A stretch of 64,000 nt of DNA, taken from contig JBBQAN010000012.1 in NCBI GenBank assembly GCA_038316385.1, positions 1-64,000 of the forward strand, written 5' to 3'. Shown here piece after piece: positions 46,938 through 56,513 of this stretch. The stretch's first letter is position 1. Each line of letters begins with the position of its first letter. The notes beneath the pieces were generated by a model. That model was not told the DNA's origin. It saw nothing but the letters and a program-made list of their open reading frames with translations, and did no database searches. The stretch is from SZAS-103 sp038316385. Its GTDB lineage: Bacteria > Pseudomonadota > Gammaproteobacteria > Xanthomonadales > Xanthomonadaceae. A program made the position numbers and the translations under genes.

Positions 46938-49268
46938 GTGGCACGCGCAATCACGAAACGACCACCCGAACGCGCAGCCGCGCCTACGCGCCGTTTCTGG
47001 CATGAGATCGCGCTGGTCATCATCGCGCCGGCGCTGCTGTACCTGGCTGCGAGCCTGCTCAGTTACAGCCCTGACGACCCGTCATGGTCGCGCACCGGCA
47101 GCCTGACCGGCGTGCTTCATAACTACGGTGGCACCGCCGGCGCGTACATCGCCGATATCGCATTTTATTTCTGCGGCTATGTGGCTTACACCTTGCCGCT
47201 GGTGATCGGCGGCTTGCTGTGGATCGCCTTGTTCGGCCGCGACGGCAGCAGCGAGGCCGGATTGACGCCGGCGCTGCGCTTGATCGGCATAGTCGCATTC
47301 CTGATTTCCGCTGCGGGCCTCGGTTATCTGCATTGGGGCGCGGTGCAGGGCTTGCCGGCCGGCGGCGGGGGCATCCTCGGCACGGCGGTCGGGCACGGAC
47401 TCGCGAATCTCTCGGGCAATTTCGGCGCAAACCTGTTCCTGTCGGCATTGCTGCTCGCCGCGTTGACGCTGGCGACGGGTATCTCGTGGCTCGCGGTGAT
47501 GGATCGCACCGGCAGCGGCGTGGTCGCTGGCATGCAATTCATCGGACGGCTGTTCGGTCGCGGCGTGCGCAGTGCCGATGAATGGAACCAGGCACGCGCT
47601 GCGAAGGTCGAGCGGGAAGAGGTGCGCAAGGAAGACGTGGTGCGCCGCGCCAAGCGCGAACCCGTGCATATCGAGCCACCACCGAAACCGATCATCGAGC
47701 GTAGCGATCGCGCCAAACGCGAGCAGCAGATTCCGCTATTCCACGCCGATTCCAACAGCGGCCTGCCGCCGTTGTCGCTGCTCGACGATCCCAAGCCGCA
47801 GCCAAAATCGTATTCCGAGGAAACCCTGGAAACGCTGTCGCGGCAGATTGAATTCAAGCTCAAGGATTTCCGCATCGACGTCACTGTCGTCGGCGCGTAT
47901 CCGGGGCCGGTGATCACGCGCTTCGAGATGGAATTGGCGCCGGGCGTGAAGGTCAGCCAGATTTCCAGCCTCGACAAGGACATCGCGCGCGGTCTGTCGG
48001 TGAAGTCGGTGCGCGTGGTCGATGTGATTCCGGGCAAATCGGTGATCGGCATCGAAATCCCGAATGCGCAACGCGAGACGATCTACCTCTCGGAAATCCT
48101 GCGCTCGAAGGAATACGACAAGTCGGCGAGTCCACTCACGTTGGCGCTCGGCAAGACCATCAGCGGCTTGCCGTCGGTCGTTGATCTCGGCCGCATGCCG
48201 CATCTGCTGGTTGCTGGTACGACTGGCGCGGGCAAATCCGTGGGATTGAACGCGATGGTGCTGAGCCTGCTGTACAAGGCAAGTGCGAGCGAAGTGCGCA
48301 TCCTGATGATCGACCCGAAGATGCTGGAGCTTTCGGTCTATCAGGGCATTCCGCATTTGCTCGCGCCGGTCGTCACCGACATGAAGGAAGCCGCGAACGG
48401 ATTGCGCTGGTGCGTCGCGGAAATGGAGCGCCGCTACAAATTGATGGCGGCAGTTGGCGTGCGCAACCTTGCCGGCTTCAACAAGAAAGTTCGCGACGCG
48501 ATCGAAGCCGGTCAACCGATGATGGATCCGCTGTTCCGGCCGAATCCGGCATTGAACGAAGCGCCGCAGCAGCTCGAGCCGATCCCGAACATCGTGGTGA
48601 TCATCGACGAATTCGCCGACATGATGATGATCGTCGGCAAGAAGGTCGAGGAACTCATCGCGCGACTGGCGCAGAAGTCGCGCGCTGCGGGCATCCACCT
48701 GATCCTCGCGACGCAGCGGCCGTCGGTCGATGTCATCACCGGCTTGATCAAGGCGAATATCCCGACCCGCATCGCGTTCCAGGTCAGCAGCAAGATCGAC
48801 TCGCGCACGATCCTCGATCAGTCCGGCGCCGAAACATTGCTCGGCCACGGCGACATGCTCTATCTACCACCAGGCACTGCGATGCCAGAGCGCGTGCATG
48901 GCGCTTTCGTGAGCGACGATGAAGTGCATCGCGTGGTCGATCATCTGCGCAAGCATTCCGGCGGCCCGGACTATCTCAGTGGCGTGCTCGAAGAAGTGCA
49001 GACGATGGGCGATGGAGTCGTAGTCGGCGCGACTGGTTTACCGGAATCCGGTGGCGGCGGTGACGAATCCGATGCCTTGTACGACGAAGCCGTGCGTATC
49101 GTCACCGAAACCCGGCGCGCATCGATTTCCGGCGTGCAGCGGCGTCTCAAGATCGGCTACAACCGCGCCGCACGCATGATCGAAGCGATGGAAGCCGCCG
49201 GTATAGTGACGCCGCCCGAACACAACGGCGACCGCAGCGTTCTGGCGCCGCCGCCGCCGAAGAATTGA
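46938..49268 (+). CDS. ftsK: DNA translocase FtsK
   Basis: The 776-residue protein has an N-terminal membrane part of four or five segments (about residues 25-190), a short linker and a RecA-like motor with Walker A GTTGAGKSVG (about 425-434) and Walker B IVVIIDEFADMMM. The C-terminal winged-helix gamma domain (ISGVQRRLKIGYNRAARMIE) reads KOPS sequences and activates XerD at dif. It couples division to terminus segregation. GTG at 46938 is the start; AGGAG lies 12 bases upstream. A dif-like site is found 8.5 kb downstream. Confidence 0.96.
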   Translation: MARAITKRPPERAAAPTRRFWHEIALVIIAPALLYLAASLLSYSPDDPSWSRTGSLTGVLHNYGGTAGAYIADIAFYFCGYVAYTLPLVIGGLLWIALFGRDGSSEAGLTPALRLIGIVAFLISAAGLGYLHWGAVQGLPAGGGGILGTAVGHGLANLSGNFGANLFLSALLLAALTLATGISWLAVMDRTGSGVVAGMQFIGRLFGRGVRSADEWNQARAAKVEREEVRKEDVVRRAKREPVHIEPPPKPIIERSDRAKREQQIPLFHADSNSGLPPLSLLDDPKPQPKSYSEETLETLSRQIEFKLKDFRIDVTVVGAYPGPVITRFEMELAPGVKVSQISSLDKDIARGLSVKSVRVVDVIPGKSVIGIEIPNAQRETIYLSEILRSKEYDKSASPLTLALGKTISGLPSVVDLGRMPHLLVAGTTGAGKSVGLNAMVLSLLYKASASEVRILMIDPKMLELSVYQGIPHLLAPVVTDMKEAANGLRWCVAEMERRYKLMAAVGVRNLAGFNKKVRDAIEAGQPMMDPLFRPNPALNEAPQQLEPIPNIVVIIDEFADMMMIVGKKVEELIARLAQKSRAAGIHLILATQRPSVDVITGLIKANIPTRIAFQVSSKIDSRTILDQSGAETLLGHGDMLYLPPGTAMPERVHGAFVSDDEVHRVVDHLRKHSGGPDYLSGVLEEVQTMGDGVVVGATGLPESGGGGDESDALYDEAVRIVTETRRASISGVQRRLKIGYNRAARMIEAMEAAGIVTPPEHNGDRSVLAPPPPKN

Positions 49269-49447
49269 TTGGCTCCCTCCCTTGCGAATGCAGGGGGTGA
49301 GGAGGGTCGCTTGCGGATCATTGATCTGCGGCCTAAGAACGCCCGGCAGGGCTGGACAGTTGGGGTGGGGTGCTTTTGACTGACATTGTTCACGGGCAAC
49401 AGTCTTACCCCCTCCCAACCTCCCCCTGCTTTCGCAAGGGGAGGAGT
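49266..49447. repeat. Two inverted G-rich repeats in the ftsK-lolA gap
   Basis: 49266-49300 (TGCGAATGCAGGGGGTGAGG region) and 49405-49447 (CCCCCTCCCAACCTCCCCCT region) are members of the G-rich family of 32905, 43731 and 44461. They face each other about 105 bases apart and could pair. Confidence 0.6.
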
Positions 49448-49506
49448 TGTTGTCCGCATTCAGGTTGGCTCTTCCAGACTGCGGTCCACTGTTCCAGGAG
49501 CCACGC

Positions 49507-50169
49507 ATGATCCGCACCATTCGTATCAGTCTTCTCGTAATCGCGGTCTGTGGCGCAGCATTCGTCAATGCCGGCCCGCGTGAAGACTTCGCGCATTACA
49601 CGCAAGGCCTGAAAGGTCTTGACGGCACGTTCGAACAGAAAGTCTTCGACAACAACGGCAGGCTCAAGGAAGACTCGACGGGCAAGGTCGCGCTGTCCGC
49701 GCCGCGCTTGTTCCGCTGGGAATACGTGAAGCCGAATCCGCAATTGATCGTTGCCGACGGCGATCACGTCTGGGTGTACGACCCGGACCTCGAACAGGTC
49801 ACGGTGAAGAACCAGGGCTCCGAGGAACAGCAGAGTCCACTGACTGTGCTGATCGATCCGACTGAGCTGGATCGTCGGTATGTGATTGCCGATGCCGGCA
49901 CGTCGGACGGATTGAAATGGATCAGCCTTGCGCCAAAGAAGAAAGGCGACGACGCCGAGTTCAAGGTCGCGATGCTCGGTTTCAACGGCGACAACCTGCA
50001 GAGCATGAAACTCACCGACAACCTCGGCCAGCGCACCGAAATCGTGTTTTCGGGCTGGCAGCGCAACCCGGCCTTCACGAAAGGCGAGTTCAAGTTCACG
50101 CCGCCGAAGGGCGTGGATATCGTCGGTAAAGTCGATGATGGCGCCGAAGTGCATCCCATGAAAAATTGA
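49507..50169 (+). CDS. lolA: Outer-membrane lipoprotein carrier LolA
   Basis: The 220-residue periplasmic protein has a signal peptide (MIRTIRISLLVIAVCGAAFV, cleaved after NA) and the LolA fold: FEQKVFDNNGRLKEDSTGKV, LFRWEYVKPNPQLIVADGDH, VWVYDPDLEQVTVK. It ferries lipoproteins from LolCDE to LolB. The start at 49507 follows AGGAG. ftsK-lolA-rarA is a standard gammaproteobacterial order; a repeat-filled gap separates it from ftsK. Confidence 0.96.
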   Translation: MIRTIRISLLVIAVCGAAFVNAGPREDFAHYTQGLKGLDGTFEQKVFDNNGRLKEDSTGKVALSAPRLFRWEYVKPNPQLIVADGDHVWVYDPDLEQVTVKNQGSEEQQSPLTVLIDPTELDRRYVIADAGTSDGLKWISLAPKKKGDDAEFKVAMLGFNGDNLQSMKLTDNLGQRTEIVFSGWQRNPAFTKGEFKFTPPKGVDIVGKVDDGAEVHPMKN

Positions 50170-50203
50170 ATTGCCGTCTGGATCAATTGCGTAGAATGCT
50201 CAC

Positions 50204-51595
50204 GTGGCCAGGCCCAGAACCTCACGATCCGCGTCGTTGTTCACTGCGCCAGAAGGCTTGAAGCCGCTGGCCGAACGGATGCGTCCGCGCTCATTGGGCG
50301 CGATGGTCGGGCAGCACAGACTGCTTGATGAAAAAGCATCACTGCGACGCGCGATCGAATCAGGCAGCGTGCATTCGATGATCCTGTGGGGCCCGCCCGG
50401 CTGCGGCAAGACAACGCTTGCGTTGCTGCTCGCGAAATACGCCGATGCGGAGTTCATTGCGATCTCGGCGGTATTGTCGGGTTTGCCAGAGGTCCGTATC
50501 GTGCTGGCCGAGGCGCAGGCGCGTTTCGAACAGGGCCGGCGCACGGTGCTGTTTGTCGACGAAGCGCATCGTTTCAACAAGGCGCAGCAGGACGCATTTC
50601 TGCCGCATATCGAACGTGGCTCGATCCTGTTCGTCGGCGCTACCACCGAGAATCCCTCCTTCGAATTGAACTCCGCTCTGCTCTCGCGATGCCGCGTGCA
50701 CGTGATGGAAGCGCTGTCGGTAGAGGACATCGTCGAGGCGCTGCGGCATGCGCTCGCCGATCCGGAACACGGACTTGGCGGGCGTGGCCTCGTCGTCGAG
50801 GATGCGCAATTGCATTTGATCGCGCGTGCTGCCGATGGCGATGTGCGGCGTGGATTGACACTGCTGGAGATCGCTGCGGAACTCGCAGTGGTTCGACACG
50901 CTCACCATGATCGGCCAGTCGAAGAAGGCGATGCTGTCATCACCGACGCGACGCTCGACCAGGTTCTCGCCGACCGCACGCGCCGCTTCGACAAGGGCGG
51001 CGAGCTGTTCTACGACCAGATCTCCGCGCTGCACAAGACCGTGCGCAGTTCCAATCCCGATGCCGCGTTGTACTGGTTCGCACGCATGATCGACGGCGGC
51101 TGCGACCCGATCTATCTCGCGCGCAGGCTCACGCGGATGGCGGTCGAGGACATCGGCCTCGCCGATCCGCGCGCGTTGCAGATGGCGATCGAGGCATGGG
51201 ATGCGTACGACCGACTCGGCAGCCCGGAAGGCGACCTTGCGCTCGCGCAGGTCGTGCTGTATCTGGCGAGCACCGCGAAATCCAATGCTGCGTATGTCGC
51301 GTATGGCGCGGCCCGCAGCGACGTGCGCGAGCACGGCACCGCCGACGTGCCGATGCACTTGCGCAACGCGCCGACCAGACTGATGAAGGACCTCGGCTAT
51401 TCGAAAGGCTATCAGTACGATCCGGATGTCGATGGAGGCGTCGCACTTGATCAGACCGGCTTTCCCGATGCCATGGGCGAACGCTTTTACTATGAGCCGG
51501 TCGAGCGTGGCATGGAACTCAAGCTCAAGGAAAAACTCGACGCGCTGCGTAGCGCGCGTGCCGAAACGAGAAAGAAACCTGCGGGTAAGCGATGA
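50204..51595 (+). CDS. rarA: Replication-associated recombination ATPase RarA, with repeat insertion
   Basis: The 463-residue AAA+ protein (MgsA/Mgs1/WRNIP1 family) acts at stalled replication forks. Walker A is GPPGCGKT (63-70), Walker B VLFVDEAHRF. The C-terminal domain (GLADPRALQMAIEAWDAYDR) mediates tetramerisation. Residues about 229-240 (VVRHAHHDRPVE), absent from the normal spacing between LEIAAELA and the helix before RFDKGGE, derive from the dispersed repeat at 50888-50914. The GTG start at 50204 is 34 bases after lolA. It overlaps crcB by four bases. Confidence 0.95.
   Translation: MARPRTSRSASLFTAPEGLKPLAERMRPRSLGAMVGQHRLLDEKASLRRAIESGSVHSMILWGPPGCGKTTLALLLAKYADAEFIAISAVLSGLPEVRIVLAEAQARFEQGRRTVLFVDEAHRFNKAQQDAFLPHIERGSILFVGATTENPSFELNSALLSRCRVHVMEALSVEDIVEALRHALADPEHGLGGRGLVVEDAQLHLIARAADGDVRRGLTLLEIAAELAVVRHAHHDRPVEEGDAVITDATLDQVLADRTRRFDKGGELFYDQISALHKTVRSSNPDAALYWFARMIDGGCDPIYLARRLTRMAVEDIGLADPRALQMAIEAWDAYDRLGSPEGDLALAQVVLYLASTAKSNAAYVAYGAARSDVREHGTADVPMHLRNAPTRLMKDLGYSKGYQYDPDVDGGVALDQTGFPDAMGERFYYEPVERGMELKLKEKLDALRSARAETRKKPAGKR
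50888..50914 (+). repeat. Dispersed palindromic repeat, copy inside rarA
   Basis: GTGGTTCGACACGCTCACCA then TGATCGG, one transition from the copy inside the BioF2-like gene, translated VVRHAHHDR. Confidence 0.7.
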
Positions 51596-52002
51596 TGATG
51601 ACGATCTGGTGGCAGCAATTGATTCTGGTCGCCTGCGGCGGCGGTCTCGGCGCCGTGCTGCGATTCTGGATCGGCGGTTTGATGCTGCGGCATTTTTCGC
51701 AGGGTTTCCCGTGGGGAACCTTCGCGGTGAACCTGATCGGTTCGTTCGCTGCGGGTTTTCTTGCGATCTGGCTTGAGGGCAGGGGGCCGTCGGCATTGTA
51801 TCTGCGCGCATTCCTGATGGTCGGCCTGCTCGGCGGACTGACGACGTATTCGGCGCTGATGGTCGAATGCCTGTTGTACTCGCGCTCCAATCGAGCGGAG
51901 CTGATGCTGTTGTATCTCGCAGTGACACTCGTTGCAGGACTTGCATTGGTCTGGACGGGCGCGAAAACCGCGCACGCATTGCGCCCGGATTTGTTTGGCT
52001 AA
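51592..52002 (+). CDS. crcB: Fluoride channel CrcB/Fluc
   Basis: The 136-residue protein has four membrane segments and the family hallmarks GGGLGAVLRFWIG, GTFAVNLIGSFAAGF, the GGLTTYSALMVE segment. Fluc channels are dual-topology dimers exporting fluoride. It overlaps rarA by four bases (ATGA), so the two are coupled. No fluoride riboswitch precedes it. Confidence 0.95.
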   Translation: MMMTIWWQQLILVACGGGLGAVLRFWIGGLMLRHFSQGFPWGTFAVNLIGSFAAGFLAIWLEGRGPSALYLRAFLMVGLLGGLTTYSALMVECLLYSRSNRAELMLLYLAVTLVAGLALVWTGAKTAHALRPDLFG

Positions 52003-52070
52003 GTCGTTGCAACGCAAGCCTGCGCACGACCGTGTATCGTCGAAGTCACCGGCGCACAGCGCACATTACG

Positions 52071-53279
52071 TCAGCGTCGTCGCAGCAATACGAGTGCTGC
52101 TACCGTCGTGATCACCGCCATCGCAGCGCCCGCAAGGAACGTTGTTTGCGGACCGCCCTGCGTCCACAGAGCGCCCGCGCCGACGCTTGCGAACAGCAGC
52201 AATACGCCGCGCACGAGGTTCATCGCGCCGAATGCGCTGCCGCGCAAATCGTCGGGCGCGTCGTCGGCGACGTACGCGGCGAGCAATCCTTCGGTCAACC
52301 CCATGTGCAGGCCCCACAGGCCGATACCGATCAGCACAGCGAGCTCACTGTTGCCGAACGCAAGCAGCAGATCGGCAACGAACATCACCAGACAACCGAC
52401 GACCAACACGCCAAGGCGCGGCAAGCGATCGGATAAGGCGCCCGCTGGCCACGCGCTGAGCATGTACACGCCGCTCATCACGACCAATGCAAGCGGCGCA
52501 TAAGCTGCGCCGAGGCCGGCATTCTGCCCACGCAATACCAGGAAGGCCTCGGAAAACCGCATCAAGGTGAATAGCGCGACCACGATCAGCAGCTTCCAGA
52601 AACTCGCCGGAAAACGTTTCCAGTTTTTCAACGCAAGCGGGTTCACGCGCGATCGATTGGCGATGACATGCTGTTCCGGCTCGCGCACCCACACAAACAG
52701 AATCCCGAGCGCGATGAATGCAGGAATCACCGCAATCCAGAAGACGCGGCGGATGTTGTCTTGCCACAGCAACATCAATCCGATCGCGATCAGCGGTCCG
52801 GCGAACGCGCCTGCGGTGTCCAGCGATTGGCGCAGTCCATAGGCAGCGCCGCGCTGTTCGGGTGCGGTGACGTCGGCAACGCAGGCATCGCGCGGCGCGC
52901 CGCGGATGCCTTTGCCGATGCGATCGATAAAACGTGCGGCGAACACCATGCCCGCGCTGCCGGCCAGCGGAAACAGCGGTTTAGTGATTGCGGCCAAGCC
53001 GTAGCCAAGCAGCATCAGCGGTTTGCGCTTGCCGAAGCGATCCGACAGCGTGCCGGACAACAACTTGGTGATCGACGCTGTCGATTCGGCCATGCCCTCG
53101 ATCCAGCCCAGAGTCGCCGCGCTCACGCCGAGCGTGCCGATCAGGAATACCGGCAGCAGACCGTGCACCATCTCCGACGACACATCCATGAACAGACTGA
53201 CGAATCCCAGCGCCCAGATGCCAGTTGGCAAGGTTTTCCAGTTGCGCTGCATTGGCGAGTCGGTCATCGACATCATCAC
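52071..53279 (-). CDS. Major facilitator superfamily transporter
   Basis: A 402-residue protein with about 12 membrane segments in two halves. SGTLSDRFGKRKPLMLLGYG is the loop 2-3 motif typical of MFS transporters; SDRLPRLGVLVVG is the equivalent in the second half. The substrate cannot be told. The start may be at 53267 (MTDSPMQ) rather than 53279. It is divergent from the polyketide synthase gene by 200 bases and could be unrelated or export a product. Confidence 0.85.
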   Translation of the reverse strand: MMMSMTDSPMQRNWKTLPTGIWALGFVSLFMDVSSEMVHGLLPVFLIGTLGVSAATLGWIEGMAESTASITKLLSGTLSDRFGKRKPLMLLGYGLAAITKPLFPLAGSAGMVFAARFIDRIGKGIRGAPRDACVADVTAPEQRGAAYGLRQSLDTAGAFAGPLIAIGLMLLWQDNIRRVFWIAVIPAFIALGILFVWVREPEQHVIANRSRVNPLALKNWKRFPASFWKLLIVVALFTLMRFSEAFLVLRGQNAGLGAAYAPLALVVMSGVYMLSAWPAGALSDRLPRLGVLVVGCLVMFVADLLLAFGNSELAVLIGIGLWGLHMGLTEGLLAAYVADDAPDDLRGSAFGAMNLVRGVLLLFASVGAGALWTQGGPQTTFLAGAAMAVITTVAALVLLRRR

Positions 53280-53478
53280 GCGAAGATGTACCGCATCTTA
53301 CCTGTGCAACGTCAACACATCGTCTTAATGGGGTTGCCATGTAAAGTGGCTGGTATTACGGGTTCTGCGAAGTGCATGGACATGTAGGGAGTGGCTTGCA
53401 TCCCTGAGTGGTTGCGAAAGGCAGCGTGCCGTCATTCATCGCACAATCCACAAAAATCGTTGTGAACCAAGGAAGGGT

Positions 53479-54537
53479 ATGGATTTGATCGGACTCGGCA
53501 CTGCAACGCCCGAACGGCGCTACACCAAAGCCGATTGCTGGGAAGCGTTCAAGAACTCGGTTTGGTTCGAGCGGCTTGATCGCCGGGCGCGGATGGTCAC
53601 CGAACTGGTGCTCCAGCGCGACAACGGCATCGAGGCGCGTTGGCTTGCGATCGATTCGTTGCAGGATGTTTTGGTGATCGACCCGGATACCTGCAATGCG
53701 CGTTTCGCGACGCATGCCCCGGTGCTTGCAACGCGCGCGGCCGAGCGTGCCCTTGCTGATTCAGGTCTGCGGGCAAACGAGATCGACGCCGTGATTGTCA
53801 GCACCTGCACCGGCTATCTGTGCCCTGGTTTGAGCAGTTACGTGATCGAAGCGTTAAAGCTTCGCGCGGACGTGCAGGCGCTCGATCTGGTCGGGCAGGG
53901 TTGTGGCGCGGCATTGCCGAACTGGCGCACGGCCGATGCGCTGCTGAAATCCGGAAGCTGCACGAACGTGCTGTCGGTGTGCGTGGAAGTCAGCAGCGCG
54001 GCGATGTATCTGGACAACGATCCGGGCGTGTTGATCAGTGCGTGTCTGTTCGGCGATGGGGCTGGCGCGGCGGTGTTATCCGCGCAAGCGAAACAGGGGC
54101 GACGTCGCGTCGAATGGAAAACCGCATCGACGTTGATCGATCCATCCGAACGCGAGGCGCTGCGTTTCGAATCGCGCAACGGTTTGCTGCGCAACATTCT
54201 CACGCGTGAAGTGCCGAAACTCGCCGCCGACTATGCGCAACGCGTGCTGGATACGGTGCTCGCCGAGCAAGGCTTGCAACAGTCCGACATCACTGGCTGG
54301 ATCTGGCACGCCGGCGGTCGCGACGTGATGAATGCGTTGCGCGAAAAACTGGACTTGAGCGAACACGACCTGCGCCACAGCGCAGCGATGTTGCGCGAAT
54401 ACGGCAATCTCAGCAGTGCCTTCGTGTATTTCGCGCTACAGGCGGCGCTGGCCGACAACGCACCCGGCGGACGCTGGTGGCTGGCCTCATTCGGCGCGGG
54501 ATTCAGCAGCCACGGCGCATTGCTGGAAGTCGCATGA
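53479..54537 (+). CDS. Type III polyketide synthase
   Basis: The 352-residue chalcone/stilbene-synthase-like enzyme carries the whole catalytic triad, C142 (LVGQGCGAALPN), H277 (IWHAGGRDVM) and N310 (EYGNLSSAF), and the C-terminal GFG-type loop (LASFGAGFSSHG). Such enzymes condense acyl-CoA starters with malonyl-CoA into resorcinols, pyrones or naphthols; the chain length cannot be told. The start at 53479 follows AAGGAAGGG. It heads a four-gene run with methyltransferase, flavoprotein and transporter, as in srsABC phenolic-lipid operons. Confidence 0.93.
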   Translation: MDLIGLGTATPERRYTKADCWEAFKNSVWFERLDRRARMVTELVLQRDNGIEARWLAIDSLQDVLVIDPDTCNARFATHAPVLATRAAERALADSGLRANEIDAVIVSTCTGYLCPGLSSYVIEALKLRADVQALDLVGQGCGAALPNWRTADALLKSGSCTNVLSVCVEVSSAAMYLDNDPGVLISACLFGDGAGAAVLSAQAKQGRRRVEWKTASTLIDPSEREALRFESRNGLLRNILTREVPKLAADYAQRVLDTVLAEQGLQQSDITGWIWHAGGRDVMNALREKLDLSEHDLRHSAAMLREYGNLSSAFVYFALQAALADNAPGGRWWLASFGAGFSSHGALLEVA

Positions 54538-54580
54538 TCATGTGCGGCGTACGGACATACGGAGTCGTCGCAAGGTGAAC

Positions 54581-55279
54581 ATGCCGCGCCGCGTGGAACC
54601 TGAGTTACTGGATGCATTGCCTCCTGATGATCCGCGCGCGGTGCGTTCGCGAAACGATCTGCGCCGCATCAATCGCCTGATGCGAAGCCAGGGCGTGCTT
54701 GGCGGTGCGCTCGACGGAATCGTGCGCGGGATGGCTTCGGTGCGTCTGGTCGAGCTTGGCGCCGGCGATGGCACGCTGCTGCTGCGGCTCGCGCGCAGTC
54801 GTTCGAAGCGTTGGCCGAAAGTGCAGCTGGGTTTACTCGACATGCAACCGGTGGTGCGTGCGGAAACCTTGAACGGTTTTCGCGAACAAGGCTGGGAAGC
54901 GCACGTCATCGGTACCGACGTGTTCGACTGGATTGCGAAATCCGGGCCAGATGATGCGCCAATCGTGCTCGCCAACCTGTTCGTGCATCACTTCAATGGC
55001 ACGCGTTTGCAGTCGCTGTTGAACGGCATCGCCGCGTGCGCACAGGCATTTGTCTGTTGCGAACCGCGACGTTCGCGACTCGCGTTGACAGGAAGTCGTC
55101 TGCTAGGGCTGATCGGATGCAACGACGTGACCCGCCACGATGCGGTGCTCAGCGTGCGTGCTGGTTTCAACGGCAATGAACTGTCTGCGTTGTGGCCGAA
55201 TCGATCCACATGGACGTTGCATGAGAGTATGGCCGCGCCATTCGGTCATCGCTTTATCGCCGTGCGCAAGCAGGACTGA
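54581..55279 (+). CDS. S-adenosylmethionine-dependent methyltransferase
   Basis: The 232-residue protein has the class I SAM-binding motif VELGAGDG (57-64) and the post-I acidic loop LLDMQPVVRAETL. ATG 54581 (GTG 54575 in frame) follows AAGG. It lies 43 bases after the polyketide synthase and 3 bases before the flavoprotein gene. In srs-type clusters the equivalent SrsB methylates the resorcinol ring; here O- versus C-methylation cannot be decided. Confidence 0.85.
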   Translation: MPRRVEPELLDALPPDDPRAVRSRNDLRRINRLMRSQGVLGGALDGIVRGMASVRLVELGAGDGTLLLRLARSRSKRWPKVQLGLLDMQPVVRAETLNGFREQGWEAHVIGTDVFDWIAKSGPDDAPIVLANLFVHHFNGTRLQSLLNGIAACAQAFVCCEPRRSRLALTGSRLLGLIGCNDVTRHDAVLSVRAGFNGNELSALWPNRSTWTLHESMAAPFGHRFIAVRKQD

Positions 55280-55282
55280 GCC

Positions 55283-56485
55283 ATGCGCACGGACTTCGAC
55301 GCGATCATTGTTGGCGGCGGCCCGGCCGGCTCCACCGCCGCGATCCTGCTTGCACAAGCCGGATGGTCGGTCGCCTTGGTCGAGAAGCAGGCGTTCCCGC
55401 GACGCAAGGTCTGCGGCGAATGCATCTCTGCGACCAATCTGCCGTTACTGCATGCGCTCGGCATCGGCTCGGCATTCGATGCAGTGGCCGGGCCCGACAT
55501 ACGCGAAGTCGGTTTATATGCTGGCGATGTCATGGTGAAGGCGCCGATACCAGCGTTTACTGTCCAGCACCCATGGGGCAGGGCGCTTGGTCGTGACCAT
55601 CTCGATACCTTGCTGCTTGCGCGCGCTGCCGAACTCGGGGCGACGATCCTGCAACCATGCATGGTGAAGCGTATCGACCGCGACGGCGCACTGCAGGTCT
55701 GCCATGCGACAGGCGCTGACGGTGATGCAGTATCGTTGAGCGCACCGGTGCTGATCGCGGCGCACGGATCGTGGGAACCGGATCCATCGCAGGAAACCAA
55801 ACATCGCCCGCAGCGTGCATCCGACCTGTTCGCATTCAAGGCAAACTTCAACAATGCGCGACTCGAACCCGGACTGTTGCCAGTGCTCGCGTTTCCTGGT
55901 GGTTATGGCGGCATCGTGCTGGGCGATCATGGGCGCACCACGCTCGCGTTCTGCATCCGTCGCGATGCGCTGCGCGAAAGCCGTTTGCGCCATCCCGCGC
56001 GCAAGGCTGCGCTAGCCGCATTGGCACATGTCGATGCCCATTGTGCTGGCGTGCGAGACGCATTGAACGGCGCTGAAATCGAAGCAACCTGGCTTAGTGT
56101 CGGCCCGATCCGGCCCGGCACGCGCGCGCCGTTTCGGGATGACGGCGTCTTCGCGATCGGCAATGTCGCCGGCGAAGCGCATCCGATTCTCGGTGAAGGC
56201 ATGAGCATGGCGATCCAGTCGGCATGGCTGTTGTGCGAACGTCTCGTCTTGCGGCGCGATGAATTGATCAACGGACTTGCGCATGCGGAAGTCGGCCGCG
56301 ATTACGCAACAGCATGGCGTCGCAGCTTCGTTACGCGCGTCCGTCTTGCGTCGGCGTTCGCGCATCTGGCGATGCGTCCAGGAGCATCCGCCGCATTGTT
56401 GCCATTGCTGAAACGCTGGCCCGGATTGCTGACCGCAGGCGCACGCGTGGCCGGAAAAGCACGCCGAGTCATCCGGGTTGCATGA
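55283..56485 (+). CDS. FAD-dependent oxidoreductase / monooxygenase (geranylgeranyl-reductase-like)
   Basis: The 400-residue flavoprotein has the N-terminal dinucleotide motif VGGGPAGSTAAILLAQAG (10-27), the RKVCGECISATN segment of the geranylgeranyl reductase/monooxygenase group and the C-terminal GNVAGEAHPILGEGMSMAIQ flavin loop. It likely hydroxylates or reduces the polyketide product, matching SrsC-type hydroxylases that turn resorcinols into hydroquinones or quinones. It begins 3 bases after the methyltransferase stop; EamA follows after 28 bases. Confidence 0.87.
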   Translation: MRTDFDAIIVGGGPAGSTAAILLAQAGWSVALVEKQAFPRRKVCGECISATNLPLLHALGIGSAFDAVAGPDIREVGLYAGDVMVKAPIPAFTVQHPWGRALGRDHLDTLLLARAAELGATILQPCMVKRIDRDGALQVCHATGADGDAVSLSAPVLIAAHGSWEPDPSQETKHRPQRASDLFAFKANFNNARLEPGLLPVLAFPGGYGGIVLGDHGRTTLAFCIRRDALRESRLRHPARKAALAALAHVDAHCAGVRDALNGAEIEATWLSVGPIRPGTRAPFRDDGVFAIGNVAGEAHPILGEGMSMAIQSAWLLCERLVLRRDELINGLAHAEVGRDYATAWRRSFVTRVRLASAFAHLAMRPGASAALLPLLKRWPGLLTAGARVAGKARRVIRVA

Positions 56486-56513
56486 ACACCCCATCGACCC
56501 ACATCCTGTGCGG

